DNA of 64,000 nucleotides from Oscarella lobularis (GCF_947507565.1 NC_089184.1:2480001-2544000), one strand, 5' to 3'; shown: positions 43,183-54,770, counted from the stretch's first letter. Made by a program: numbers and translations. The notes: generated by a model not told the origin, from the letters alone.

Positions 43183-44990
43183 CTGTAGTAGAATAGGAGG
43201 CTGCCATTGTTAATCAATTAGCAGGGTAAATCGTCAGTCTGCAAGAAATCTTAGAAATGATTCTAAGTTTGGTTCCTAGCCACATCCGTTGGCCGAAGTG
43301 AGGCTTCTCAAAGAGGGATGGATAGGTGATGCCCAAAAACTAGTCTTACGAGCATTGTGCACGTGGCCAATAAAGTCAAACGAAATAAATAAAGTAATAG
43401 CAATCAAAGAGCATCTACAAAGTGTGCGTATTTCTTGTTATAATGATCTTCTTTCTGACATTGCTTTCTTTGCTGCACGGGGGCACGAGGTATGACACGT
43501 GGGTATACACCATAGATTATGGTATACACGTACGAACGTCCTCTTCTATTTTAAAGATTCTAAGCTCAAATCGATGCTTGCGCGTCACTGCAGGATTTTT
43601 GCAGTATTTTAAAGCTTTTCCCGCTTATATAAGTGAGTCTTTCTCGGGTGCGAAGATATCGCGAAAGGCAGAACGTCGATTTCTACTACGACGTACCTCC
43701 GGAGCAAAAGAGTACTGTCTCGCTCTTACTAGTCATACTGCTTCTTAGTCATCGTTCGTACTCACCTGCATACCGTCAGAGCTAATTGAATAAAGTTATG
43801 CCTCTAAACGACGGTCTTTCCCCAATAGAGCCCCGATTTTCTAACAACTAGCTGGACGCAATATCTCTTATGCGGTGATCTTCCTACGTCAGTTGCATCG
43901 ACGACGAATCTTTTCTCGCGTTAGAAAAAGCCATTAATTTTCATCAAGTGACGACGACTGGTCGAGTCCCGTAGTAGAATTCCGGAATCCTCTCTCTCAG
44001 AGAAGACTCAGCTCGATGCAAGCTCATCGCACTGACTTCTTCGCCTCTTTGCAGCTCAAGCAGCGCAGATTCAAACACGCCAATAGGTAAGCGCACGTTC
44101 CCCGTTCATTTTTTGTCCGCGCGGCGCGTTGCGACAATATCCTAGCTGTGTCCTGTCTCAACGCGGAGAACGATGTAGAGCGCGCGCGTGGATGTTTCTG
44201 CTCTACAGCAACTTTTTCGCTGCGAGCGGCGACGTGACACGGATCGCGGACGTGACGATATGCTCGCGTAATCCTTTCGCCATTCGTCGATCCCTCATCA
44301 CGTGCACTCTCACTTCGTTTCATTTCATTAACTTCTTCTTTTTCTTTAGTTTTGCGACGAAAGAGCGAAGAAGAAAGGCAGAAGAATGCATCGTGTCTGC
44401 GCGATCGACGATCAGGTCACCCGTTGGGGCCCCACTTGGTGTAGGCGTTCACTTAGGGGGCGGGGCTCCCTGTGACGTACACGGCGCTGAATGCCTGCGA
44501 TGCCACTGCCCACGCTCGCGGGCATAGAAAAATTTCCGACAGTCTAACCATTAGGTCTGATTTCAAAAAGTCTAATCGAAGGCGGGTTGGGGTCCGCGAG
44601 TGAGGGCTGGTGGTCGTTGCAGTGCACAAAGCCCAATTGTGTACGTTGCAGAGAGTGTAGCGGGACAACAAATCGGTATAGTGCAGTAATGGCACTTCCT
44701 CCCTCATGCGCTTCGTTTGCATCACTACGTTAGTTTGCACGGGTCCTCTCCCTATGCACTAAGGTTTAGTTGGTGGCTGCTAGTAGGGTAGGATGGTTTG
44801 AGTAGAAGGCTTATAGCTCCTTTCCTCTTCACGTGCTTAGCTAGCAGCCGCCACGTGCTTTAGACCATTATTCAGTGGATTTTAAGTTAATCTAGGTTGA
44901 TTAGCATATAGGCTTATTTTAGGTAAATGGATTTATAAGGTATTCTATGTTTTTTTGAGTTCCTGCTTTTCTTTTTTTATGGTAGCATAG
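43183..44990. other. Upstream of the RTK; no gene recognised
   Basis: Includes a GC-richer patch at 44020-44530 with several CpGs that may be a promoter region. A short inverted pair around 44773 and 44845 ('GGTGGCTGCTAG' / 'CTAGCAGCCGCC') is seen. Open frames here have no family resemblance. Confidence 0.4.
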
Positions 44991-44994
44991 TAGG

Positions 44995-45137
44995 TTTTTT
45001 ATTTGCAGGTTTTATTTCTTCCACAGGTTTTTATTTTTTCACAGGTCTCTTTTTTCACAGGTTTTTATTTACAGGCTTTTATCACAGGTTTATCTTTTTT
45101 GCAGGTTTAATTTTCTTTACAGGTTTAATTAGTATTA
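44995..45137 (+). repeat. Tandem array of splice-acceptor-like units
   Basis: About nine imperfect units of the form pyrimidine run + ACAGGTTTTATT, 14-22 bases each. Each unit ends in CAGG after a T-rich tract, i.e. a 3' splice-site look-alike. Confidence 0.65.
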
Positions 45138-45556
45138 GGTGTAATTAATAATAATTTTTAGTCTACTTTTTGATGAAATTTTCTGAATAATAATATTTGT
45201 TTGCTTTTTTAGAGTACGAGAATTTGCTGGTGTATCAATGTGGAAAGGTAAGCGTTTTCTATCATTTTATCGTGTCTTTTTACTGACACGATATTGTAGG
45301 TGAATCAAGAACAGAAGGTAACTGAAAAAGAATATAGTTTTATGCATGTTTTTATATTGTACTGGTTTTTGTATTGTGCGTGATGAATTGCTGCATTCTT
45401 TTTTCTTCTGAGCTCCATGTTATGGAGACAGGAGTTGCGTGATCGGTTAGCTTAGGGACTCGTCTATAAGCGCGCGCGTCTTCGCGCGAATTATCGGCGT
45501 ATAACCGGTTTGGTGCATGGGCGCGTAAGTGGCCCTGTCACGAAATATTTGGTCCG
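45138..45556. other. No gene recognised
   Basis: AT-rich at first, then a GC-rich patch with CGCGCG at about 45470-45500. Nothing identifiable. Confidence 0.4.
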
Positions 45557-45890
45557 GGGTAGCAAATGGACCGGGTCCATTTGCAGCTGTTGTAAACGGA
45601 CCAAAGGGTCCAGTTACGGCTGCTGTAGATGGAACGGAGCTGCCGTAAATGAACTGGGTCCATGTGCGGCAGCGCTAGCTGTAAATGGACCGGGTCCATT
45701 CACAGCTGCCGTAAATGGACCCGGTCCATGTACGGCAACCTAAGGCAGTGCTGTAAATGGACCGGGTCCATGCACGGTTGCTGTGAGTGGACCCGGTCCA
45801 TTTACAGCACTGCCATACATGGATTGGGTCCATTCACGGCAGCTGTGAATGGACCAGCTAGGTCCAATTACCGCCGCCGTAGATAGACCG
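45557..45890. repeat. Palindrome-rich tandem repeat built on GGACCGGGTCC
   Basis: At least five copies of AATGGACC(G/C)GGTCCAT, each a near-perfect palindrome, separated by CAGCTG(C/T)(C/T)GTAA-type spacers, themselves partly palindromic. Scattered worn copies continue to about 46125 ('CGGTCCCCCGGTCC'). Confidence 0.75.
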
Positions 45891-46583
45891 AGTCTCTTCG
45901 CAACGTACAGGCTCCTACCAGACAGCAGAACAAATAGACTACATTACGTTGACGAAGAAGGTAGGAGGTTAGAGTGTTGCGAGGGACTCAGATATGACCG
46001 GTTAGCGATGCCGGCCCTTTTGCGGCAATGTCGGACCAACTGCCGCTGCTGCCTTTCGACTGCCCGGTTATTCTACGGCAGCTGTAAACGGTCCCCCGGT
46101 CCACTCATCGCCCGGTCCATTCGCGTCGTGACAGCCCTTTGCGCTAGAACAACGCAGAGATTCGCGCTAATCCCATGCAGCGTAATGCTCAGTTGCAAAC
46201 GCCCCCTCGCAAGCCTTTCGTAACGCTGTGTTGCGCGAGCTCCACGCGATTGCACGCGAACGTTTTGTGTTGAACCAGAAAAATATTCTACGTTTACGTT
46301 ACGGTTCATGTAGATGACTAGCGACCAAGCGCGTTTGTTTTCCATCACGTCGAAGGAATAGGACAAAAAAGCAGTCCGGGTTTGTACTGAGGACTAATGG
46401 TCACGTGAGTCGCTTCTTTTCATGCAACTAGCCAAAGACGAGAGAAATGAGCGTCCATTCTGGGTGAAAGTCCTGAGCGCGTGAATTGCTAAATATAAAA
46501 ATTAGGCAAGAGACCTTTATAAACACTATCTGAATTTTTTCACTTATCTGTGCGAATAGATAGGCTAGATAGATAGATACATA

Positions 46584-46746
46584 GGTTATCACATGGCGTT
46601 GAGGGCGATACGGGATTTATCACCCTGACACCCGAGGGAAACCGAGATAAACGGCCCGAGGCGAAGCCGAGGGCTGTTATCGAGGTTTCCCGAGGGTGGA
46701 GGGAGTGATAATTCCCGAATCGCCCGAGAAAGCCGTGTGATAACCC
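46584..46746. repeat. Fold-back (nested inverted repeat) element
   Basis: Outer arms GGTTATCACATGGC / GCCGTGTGATAACC, middle arms GGGCGATACGGGA / TCCCGAATCGCCC, and an inner hairpin around GGCCCGAGGCGAAGCCGAGG form one long nested palindrome. It is likely a fold-back MITE. Confidence 0.65.
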
Positions 46747-46797
46747 ACTTATATCCCGGTACTCGCGATAAAACGCGATGCAAAGCGATCGGTTGGT

Positions 46798-46912
46798 GTG
46801 GTGGTTCCCGTGGTGCAGTGCGTAGGTATGGGTGTTTGTAAGGTCGGTAGACGCTGGTTCAATTCCGCCTTGCTTCTTTTTCTTTTCTTTTTTTTTCCTT
46901 CTTTTTTACAGT
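46798..46912 (+). repeat. tRNA-like (SINE-type) sequence
   Basis: Contains a box A-like 'TGGTGCAGTGCGTAGG' and a good box B 'GGTTCAATTCC' at the right distance, followed by a long pyrimidine tract. T-stem pairing is poor, so this is more likely a tRNA-derived SINE or pseudo-tRNA than a working tRNA. Confidence 0.4.
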
Positions 46913-47236
46913 ATCGTCGACTTCCTCCTCTTTTTAACGTTTTTAAACGTGCTCGCTTGAACCGGCGCGAGTTTCGTTCGAGAAATTGGAGCGATATAAC
47001 TTCGAGCATGCCACGCCACATCGCACGCTTAAAATCGCTTCGCATTACGACTTAGAGTGTTAGTTCACTTCTACCGAACTCTCCGAACAATCGCGGGGGA
47101 TGTAGCAGATGTAGCGGGGTAAATCGCACGTAGGGGCCCCTTTTCCCCGGGATGATATATATCACCCCGCTCCTCCGGGATGATACGAGGTTTATCACCC
47201 GGTCGGCGCCTTTGATCCTCCCACGCACCGGGATAT
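46913..47236. other. No gene recognised
   Basis: Ends with several GGGATGATA / TATCACCC fragments at 47150-47230, related in wording to the fold-back element at 46.6 kb. Confidence 0.4.
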
Positions 47237-47283
47237 AAAGATAGATAGATAGATAGATAGATTGATAGATTGATAGATAGATA
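47237..47283. repeat. (TAGA)n microsatellite
   Basis: About eleven TAGA units with two TTGA variants. Confidence 0.9.
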
Positions 47284-48610
47284 ACCATGAGCTAGATATA
47301 GCTCACGGTTTTCTTTATGAATCAACAGTGGGGCGTTTCTGCCCTTTTTAGCGTCATGGTATTGAATTATTCTATGCCAATTCATTAGAGCTAATAATAA
47401 TTATCTGTCATTTTTTGCAGTTATTGAAGTGACGAAGAGGTAGACCGCGGTCCCAACGCCCTCAGCATGACGGGTCGGTCCATCTGCCGGACTGCGGAGA
47501 TTTGCATCTTTATTCCATAGATGCAGTCTCCTAAACTGCTTGTATGCCTCCTGGATAACGAGGCCATAGCGTCTAAACTGTCCTATCTCCTGGGTAGGCC
47601 CACATCAACCGCTGAAGCGGTTGTGCGGCCCCGAGCTGGAAAACTGCCACTGACAAGGCGTGTATCTTTGGACGAGGCTACTGTCTATATTGGTAGACTC
47701 TCCTGAAGAATGAAGCCAACAGCAAAATATGCCTGCCAGCCTATTGACATTTTCCCTGTGCCTTGGGATAAACAATAAAGGCACCCCATGGGACAGACGG
47801 GGTAAACTGTCCCTTCTCACAAAATAAACCTGGATGAATTTTTCTTTTTCTGGATTACTTCCGGGTTACTTCCGGGTATATAAATTAAAGAAATTTACTC
47901 TTCATTCGCGCTATGAGTTGACGTGCTTGCCCTAGACAATACTTTTTTTCAAGTACTGTAGTTAGTTACACTTTTATGTCGTAAGAAAAAGTTTGCTGCA
48001 CGTGCAATAATCGTGCAACAAAGCATGTATGAATGAACGAACAAACTAAGCTAACTATAAAACAAGTGGCGGCTAACCCTATCTAGCTCGACTTCATCCT
48101 CTCAACTCCTCCTAAAAAAGAGCAAGTTAGATAAATATTCCTTTACTTAGTCTCTCCACCTTTAATTAAACCATTTCCCGTTGAAGCAGAACGCTGCTTT
48201 CGACAGCTGAGATGACGACGTAAAGACAAGAGCAATGGGCGGTTCCTTGAACAAAAAATAAACAGTACCGAGATTTAAATATTATTCAGAAAACAATACC
48301 ATTGGTAAGTGCTACCAAACTGAGAGAGCAGTTTAGTGAGGCATGAGTCCAAGATGCGAATGCAAAAAGGGACGGATGGCAGAAGAGACGATTCCGCCAT
48401 CTTCCAAGGAACACGCCTCAACAACCAACTAAAAGGCAGACGGAGTGAAAACACAGGAAGACAGTGTATATACTCGCTCAGCCTGCCTGAATATATATAT
48501 ACCCGTCAGGCGGAATATTAATTCCGTCAGTTTCCTACCTCAAAGACTGTTTTGTATCCATGAACGTCTTCTTTATCTGCATCACACGATACAAAAACCT
48601 GAGAAATAAA
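47284..48610. other. No gene recognised
   Basis: 47420-47830 is GC-balanced and repeat-like, without a convincing frame. 48480-48530 contains a short inverted pair, CTGCCTGA / TCAGGCGG, around an AT run. Nothing else can be supported. Confidence 0.4.
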
Positions 48611-48639
48611 GATTGGCTGTTTTTGTTAATTTTTAATGA

Positions 48640-49215
48640 ACTATTATTCACTTTTTCGAAGACAAAGTCTCGGGCCATTCGTATCAGATGCAATAATGAA
48701 CATTGTGTCGACGTACCACGTGTAATTGGCAGAGTAATTTTGGGCAAAAATTGCCATTTTTAAAACCTAATGACCTTGTAACGACAAGTACCTCTCGGAC
48801 GAAATAGTCGGCCGTTTCCAAGTCGGTCAACATCTCCTGAACGATCGCTTTCGAGTTCCGCTTGCCGCAAAAAAGCGTTAAGAAACTCGACAAAGCGCTG
48901 CCTTACACCAACATCCCTCTCAGTCTAGAAAAAATATTTATACCTGTTTAAATTTTATGGTTTTTAATGTGACCTTCAATGCATTGAGAACCGTTTCTAA
49001 TGCTTCCTTACCGCTTTTCTCCGGAATTCCGACCTCGCCAGTTTGCACATTCCCTCGAGAGCCAAATATCTTGAATAGAAAAAGTTAAGTCATACCATAA
49101 CACTATCCCATCCACGTAGCACTCGTTCGAATTCGTTTCTCGGTGCTGCAAGTATTTCCCAATTGCCCAAGCTGATTACCGGTTCTCACAAACAAATTAG
49201 GCTCACTAACAAATA
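48640..49215 (-). pseudogene. AP2A-like: Alpha-adaptin (AP-2 complex alpha subunit) fragment, frameshifted
   Basis: Four consecutive stretches match the alpha-adaptin trunk in order: 'SEPNLFVRTGNQLGQ' then 'KYLQHRETN' (49.1-49.2 kb), 'EALETVLNALK' (about 49.0 kb), 'TERDVGVRQRFVEFLNAF' then 'AIVQEMLTDLETADYFVRE' (48.79-48.93 kb), 'VLKMAIFAQNYSANYTWYVD' then 'LHLIRMARDFVFEKV' (48.64-48.77 kb). AP-2 alpha is a clathrin adaptor subunit at the plasma membrane. Frame breaks: 2 bases in 'GQ|KYL', 1 extra T in 'NAF|CGK', 7 extra bases before 'LHLIRM'. Introns remain at 'NALK|TERDV' and 'VRE|VLK', so this is a decayed genomic copy of an interior piece, not a processed retrocopy. No N- or C-terminal parts are nearby. 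Confidence 0.75.
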
Positions 49216-49239
49216 AAAAATGACCAAAAAACCGTGTGT

Positions 49240-50726
49240 TATAGTTCAGGGATCGAAAAACCTTCACCTCGCAGATCTGCGAGTAAAAACGCTAGATCGA
49301 CTAAAATGCACCAGTATAACAACCTGGCGTCGTCAAATGGCTCATGTGAGTCGAAATTGGCAAAGAAAACAACCCCAATTGTTTCGGGGACCCAATAAAT
49401 TAAGCGCACCTGTTCGTACTTTTGCAAGGTTTTTTCGGGCTTCAGCGTGAGTTCTTGATGGCATCGTTCTTCGTAGTTGCAGATCGCTGCGGAAAAACGA
49501 GGCAAAAGTGATCGACGAAGGCAGCGTGGAGAGATTTATATCCCCTTTCTATATCGCGACAAACGGGCGCCCGATCGCTAAGACGCTTACCGAACGCCGT
49601 CCTTTGCAATCTTCCTGAGCTTCGAAGCCGTTTTCGTCGCCGAAAACGGCCGTTTTCGTCTTGTACGCAAGGCTTTGTTCTTTTTTCGAGCTTCATGATC
49701 ACGTGTTCTGTTCTCCCCATGTCCCGTTAGAGAATAAGATCGCGAAAGCCGATCGACAATAATCTACGCAAAACGTAAACGAACGAATAGGTAAATAGTT
49801 AAAAGGAGACCACGAGGCATCGCCACCATCTTGAACTCGAGGCGGGAAAGCCCACGTCATTCCTTGCCAAAAATAGAAATTCCAATCATGACGCAACATA
49901 CAGTCAAACCGGTATTGAAACCGGTTGATACTTTCGCACCTATTCAGAAAACAAATCAGAGCGCTATGTGAACCCACGTGACCTCCACGGACCGATGGGT
50001 GGGGCTACGCTGTTTAAAAGCAACGCGCACACCGATTTCCCTTACGTTGAGGCCTAGGGCTGGTGCGGCGTGGAGAAATCTGCGTCTCATCCTTGACGGA
50101 CTGGTTCGGGAGATTGACAAAAGGGAAGTCAGGATCGTTGGATCAGCGTGGCCCACGGATTAATCCCGTGCCGGAGCCTGGGCAATGGGGGGCTTCGGCC
50201 TCGGTTCACGCACTGAGCAGAAAGATCGCTTATATACGTCTTATTGTTTCAAAACGAGCACGACCTGCGTTAGGCAGAGTGGGTACGGCTGTGTTTGGTA
50301 AAACACAAAAGAAAAACAGTCAGAAAGCAGAAAAAAGATAGTGGAAGGAACGGGGACAGACAGGAGAAGGGGGATGTACGCATAGAATCAATAGATTAAT
50401 TAGTGAAAAATTGAATGTAAGTGTCATGAGGACCGAGGCGATCGCCCACCGTAAACCCCGGGACGAGAAGTGTTACCTTGCGGATAAGGATTTGCGCATT
50501 CAAGCGCTGCAGACAAACAGCGAAGCGTCGGCGCCAGTATCAAGCAGCAGCGGGACGGAGGGGGCGTCGCAACCGGTCTGGTTGCCGACACTTATCTCAC
50601 CAACTGGCACGATTAGATTGAAGATGATCTGGCTCAGGATACTTCGATTCGGGCATTGCACGTCCTTTCCTGTCGACTCCTACAAAGGGTGGGCAGCCGC
50701 TCTCCTCCTCAGAAGCCCTGTTTCGT
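49240..50726. other. No confident gene
   Basis: A possible two-exon minus-strand frame exists: ATG at about 49696 with a basic stretch, donor GTAAGC, acceptor TTCCGCAG, then 'ICNYEERCHQELTLKPEK'. It has no recognised family and could be chance. 49978-50250 is GC-rich. Nothing else can be supported. Confidence 0.3.
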
Positions 50727-51034
50727 AGTGGCGTATCTAGGATTTTCTCTTTGTTCGGGCCAGAATGCGGGGTTCTGGGGGCTCGGCCCAAAAAAAAATT
50801 TTTTGAGTGGGCGGGGTTATTACGTTAATTTTCCTTTACAGAAATACTCTACCCGAATCATTACAAAAGCATTATTCTTACTAACCTTAACCCTAAGAAA
50901 CTACACTAACTAGTAAACCAACCATTTTCTCTCTTACAAAAAAAGGAAAACAAAATTTTTTGGTAAGGCCACAGAAATTTTGGTAGGGCCTGGCCCGACC
51001 TGTCCCGACCTGTCCCACCCTTAGCGACGCCACT
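50727..51034. mobile_element. Small TIR element (AGTGGCGT ends)
   Basis: Starts AGTGGCGTATCTAGG and ends CCTTAGCGACGCCACT, whose reverse complement is AGTGGCGTCGCTAAGG; about 12 of 15 terminal bases match. The 308-bp interior has no coding capacity. AGTGGCGTAGC-type ends are common in animal non-autonomous DNA transposons. The target-site duplication is not clear, so the superfamily is left open. Confidence 0.55.
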
Positions 51035-53000
51035 GCTGTCTCTTAGCTATATGCTTACCAATGTGGTCAGGTATCGTTGCGCGGGGGAATTCGGTATTAG
51101 GGGCCGACTACTCGTCCAGGCGGATACTGCTTGAGGGGGCCTATGAGGTCAATACTCACCCGACACTTTTTGGAACCGGTGGTCATCGCTTTGCGGTGGC
51201 TACCATGAGCTACGAAGCGTTCGAACCTCCCCGCGGTGCATGTAGCTCGGGTAACGCTAATACGAACGCATTCAGAAAAGGTACGTAGAACGATAATTTG
51301 ACTGATTCTAATAGGAATTTTGATTTTCAGATAGCGCTGAAGATAGATCAAAAGTGCGTGCGACGAAGTCATAGAAAAATGGTTGGCAAAGACGTACCAA
51401 ACGCCCGGAAAGACAAACAGCGACAACAGAAGAAAAGAAAGGATGGTGGTGACGTTAGATAAGATTTTTTGTCATGAACACACCGTAAAAATCGCTGTGC
51501 GTATTTGAAATAAATTAATTGAGCGAAATTTGAATACGTGGCCACGTGCCGCGCGAATTACTGTTTGCGTCAGTTAAATGCGCTCTTAACTTATTACGGC
51601 ATCTGGCTTCAAAAAAACGTGGGCCTTGTCAAATAATCGCTAAAAAAAACCTTTCATGATCCAGTTAGTTGAGCAGTGACATGCCGGGCTACTCAATGTG
51701 CCGCTCCATTGAAAAACAGAATCACTGCTTCCTATAGCGTTGGCGTTCCGAGCACCAAAACCCAACAAAGTTATAAGTGCTGTCGCAGATTAGAAGAACG
51801 ATTAGTTCAGTGGAGAAAATATTATCGTCATTGACACGGACGTTGGAGGAGGAGCGTCCGTCTCGTCTGTAGGTAGAAGTTCATTCAGTCGTATCAAATA
51901 ACAGTGATTACTCGTCGATTATATGTCGCTGACTTTTTGAAGTTGAATACAGTCGTCAAAGAGAGCGGGACGCGACGACGGCACAATTACAATGGACGCA
52001 CGGTCCCCTCCTGTGCACTCAGAATCATCTGATGCACATGGAACACGAAACAATGACCACTAGCAACAAGGACGCCTTCATTTTTCGATTACGTTTATGA
52101 AAGCAACAAAACCTGGGATGGCATAGAGTGGCAATGTCAGTGTTAGAAATAAAGACAATGATTAAGGATTTTTTTGGGCGATCTTTCCTAGATATCAAAA
52201 GAAAGACTATCAGTCTGATGATTGATTACCTTTGCGCAAAAATTCCTTGAGAATTGGATTCGCTGTCGGCTGGAGAAAAAAAATGAAAAAATCTTCCGTT
52301 TTGTAGCGTTCTTGAGTTGAGGAGAATGACGGAGAAATAGACGATCTCCTGGAACGAAAATGACTTGGCGATCTCTCTAGATGACTGGTAGACCATTTGA
52401 ACGATCTTTTGATGCTCGCGCACTTCGCTTCGAAGTCGAGAACGAGAAAGAAGTCGAACAAAGGCATAGCTCGGCCAGCCGTTGCTGTAGAGACAAACGA
52501 CGACCTTTCAAATGCAGAATCTAAGCAATAGCAATTGCCAAACGGGCAAAGAAGACGGAAAAAGACGTAGTAGCTTGTAGCACAAACGGGATTTTAAAAA
52601 AGCCCGGACGTGGAGTTTGATCTAATTTTATCCCGGTAGTGAACTGTAAAAATTGAAGGAAATAACTGCATCAAGCAACAAAACGTTTCTTTCGGACTCG
52701 CTGCTACCTCTAAGGAATCTAGGAACACTATCAAGAAAGCCCAAAAATTGACATCGTTTTAATCACGCATTGACAGAATATCTTCACATAATAGAGCTAC
52801 AGTATTATTTACTATCCAAAAAATTACACAAATTCCGCACGCAAAAAATTTGACGACTGTCTAAGACACCTGAGAGCATGTGGTGTTTTACCGAACGGTC
52901 TTTTGCTGTCGTATGCGCGGTAAAATGGGTGCTATACCTATGACCTTCTGCCCTACAATTAATGCTGTCAGATCGGACAAAACGCCTGGGCACAGCTGAT
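51035..53000. other. Downstream flank of RTK-like locus 1 (segmental duplication)
   Basis: About 51830-53000 is repeated at about 56100-57750 ('TTGGAGGAGGAGCGTCCGT', 'TAGAAGTTCATTCAGTCG', 'CAAATAACAGTGA'). In both copies a plus-strand charged frame occurs (52430-52600; 57209-57463: 'RFEVENKKEVERRHSSAS', 'AIAIAKRAKKTEEDV'). The second copy is open to a stop and the first has a TAA. It may be an old coding exon or the 3' UTR of the RTK. No family recognised. Confidence 0.45.
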
Positions 53001-53003
53001 TTT

Positions 53004-54540
53004 TCAAGCACTAGGATCATCCTTACCGATTTTGGTTGCAGAATCCAAATCGTCTGTGCTTGCCATGACATTCACGTAAGTTTTCAAATTCTGAGAGAGC
53101 AATGCCTTCTCCTTCTTCTTTTCTTTGACCTCCTCGCGCTCTTTTTGTGAAACCTCCGCGTGCGTATTATACGCTTCTGATCGCTCGGCGAAGAAAGATT
53201 GCCACAATTCATAGTAATGATATCTGGCAACAAAGCGTTTTCTTCATTCAATGGATCTAATTCAGTGCCACGAGAATTGAAAGAACTCATCGGCGTGCAT
53301 TCCACCACCTTCGATTCGGTCGACAACATATCTAAATGACCGGCAGATATGTCGCCCATATCTCTGCATAGCTAGCAAGGCTTTCGCCACGTCACTTGAC
53401 TTGATTCTATCAGACGGATCTCTCTCCCAGCAGCGACGCATGAACTGATAAACGGACTTGGGACAGAGCGAAGGACACTCCAAACTCAAGCTACCTTGAA
53501 GAATTCTTAAACAGACGCTTGAGTATAATACAATAAAAAGTGAACAACTTTTTGACTATCTTTGCTTCAGAGTTACGACGTAAACGGCTTCGATCCGTTC
53601 GCCTAGTCCCTGCGACGTTCTCGCCCGAATGTAGATTGAATAGTTTGTTCCTTCGGCAAGGTTTGTCAAGATTGTGTTGCTCTCGTTTCCTTGAACCGTG
53701 AAATTGGCAACAGAGTCACGATTTGACGAGTATAACACAAAAAAGAGATAGTCCAATATCCTGCCGTTAGGTTTTGACGGCGCCTTCCAGCTCACTGAGA
53801 TCGCCGTCACACTCGAAGAGTCAGCTCGTTCTACTAAAGGAGGCTCAGGAACTACACAAAAAATTGACAAAAATAAAATTGTCGTTATTTACCGCCTTCG
53901 CTTGTTTGCACGATAAGATCGTCGCTGACCGGTCCAGGGCCAATGTTCGTTCTACCGCTCACTTTGACGACGTAAGGTGTGTACGGTAAAAGACCGCTAA
54001 GCGTAGCCGACGTTTCCCTTCCACGCACCTCAACAGTTTTCTCCGAACTTCTGAGCGACATATGCGACGACGCATTCGCGAAGGACGCCGTTACAACTAT
54101 ATTTAGGTATCTCATTCCAAGAAATCGCAAGGCTGCTTTTCGTAGCGTCAATCAGCGAAACATTGCACGGCGACACATCGGGAACTATACAATTAAATGT
54201 TCGAACCTTTCGAACGTTCGAACCTTTCGAATGTTCCAATCCTTCGAATGTTTGAAAAAATCATGTGTATATTCTTCTGACCGTCTTCCGGAGTGGTGAA
54301 GTCGTCGTAAGCTGACGGCGGCCCGAAGCCAATTGCCGTTGCCGCGCTCACTCGCTTTCGAAAATTTTTGTCCCGAGAAGAGATATCTCACCGTCGCGGT
54401 CGTGTGAAGTGCGTCGACGCCGATTTCGGCTTGGGCCAAAACCCACTGACCTTCTTTCTCAATTTCGACCTCCACTTTGTATCTCGTGATATTGCTATTC
54501 CGTTTAAAATAGATCAGGTGGATTCCAAGCAATTTGAGCT
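53004..54540 (-). pseudogene. FN3 receptor tyrosine kinase locus 1: TM and kinase N-lobe deleted
   Basis: From the 5' side: an FN3 unit with 'RYKVEVEIEKEGQWVLAQ' (about 54.45 kb), a second with 'SSLAISWNEIPKYSCNGVL' and 'SATLSGLLPYTPYVVKVSG' (53.9-54.2 kb), a third with 'TAISVSWKAPSKPNGRILDY' (53.56-53.87 kb). The next recognisable piece is already the kinase C-lobe: 'ILQGSLSLECPSLCPKSVYQ' then 'RCWERDPSDRIKSSDV' (53.39-53.52 kb). Compared with locus 2, the transmembrane segment and about three quarters of the kinase are missing. Frame breaks occur in FN3 one and two, at 'LLAM|QRY' (1-base insertion) and in the tail, which still shows 'TYVNVMAS'. Non-functional as a kinase; a secreted FN3 protein is conceivable but the frame breaks argue against it. 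Confidence 0.78.
54180..54250. repeat. TTCGAA-rich short repeats in an intron
   Basis: GTTCGAACCTTTCGAAC-type units, each containing the palindrome TTCGAA, repeated four times between two FN3 exons of the locus 1 pseudogene. Confidence 0.6.
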
Positions 54541-54644
54541 ATTCTTTTAGGTCGAATCGTAACCGCAATATAGATAGGACTCCTTTCCGGACCTATGCAA
54601 AATTGACTAAATCCTCTCTAATTAATTTTTACACTTATCCTTAA

Positions 54645-54770
54645 AATCTTTTGATGAGAACGTGGCTCAATCAACGTACGTATCCTTAGAAATCTTTTGA
54701 TGAGAGCGTGGCTCTATCATCGTACGTATCTTCAAGAATCTTCTAATAAAAACGTGGCTCTCCTTCGGCA
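54645..54770. repeat. 46-bp minisatellite (about 2.7 units)
   Basis: AATCTTTTGATGAGAACGTG recurs at 54645, 54691 and (diverged) 54737, exactly 46 bases apart. Confidence 0.8.

Noticed and set aside
44129-44527. 132-residue plus-strand open frame
   Set aside because: No start context, no domain pattern, and a run of Phe from a poly-pyrimidine stretch; looks like chance.
46798-46870. A functional tRNA gene
   Set aside because: Box A and box B are tRNA-like but the T-stem and acceptor stem do not pair well; treated as SINE-like.
49442-49720. Extension of the alpha-adaptin pseudogene into the upstream frame at 49.24-49.72 kb
   Set aside because: The translation there does not match alpha-adaptin in any frame; the fragment seems to begin at about 49215.
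50727-51034. Assignment of the AGTGGCGT element to a named superfamily
   Set aside because: The target-site duplication could not be seen and the ends are shared by several superfamilies.
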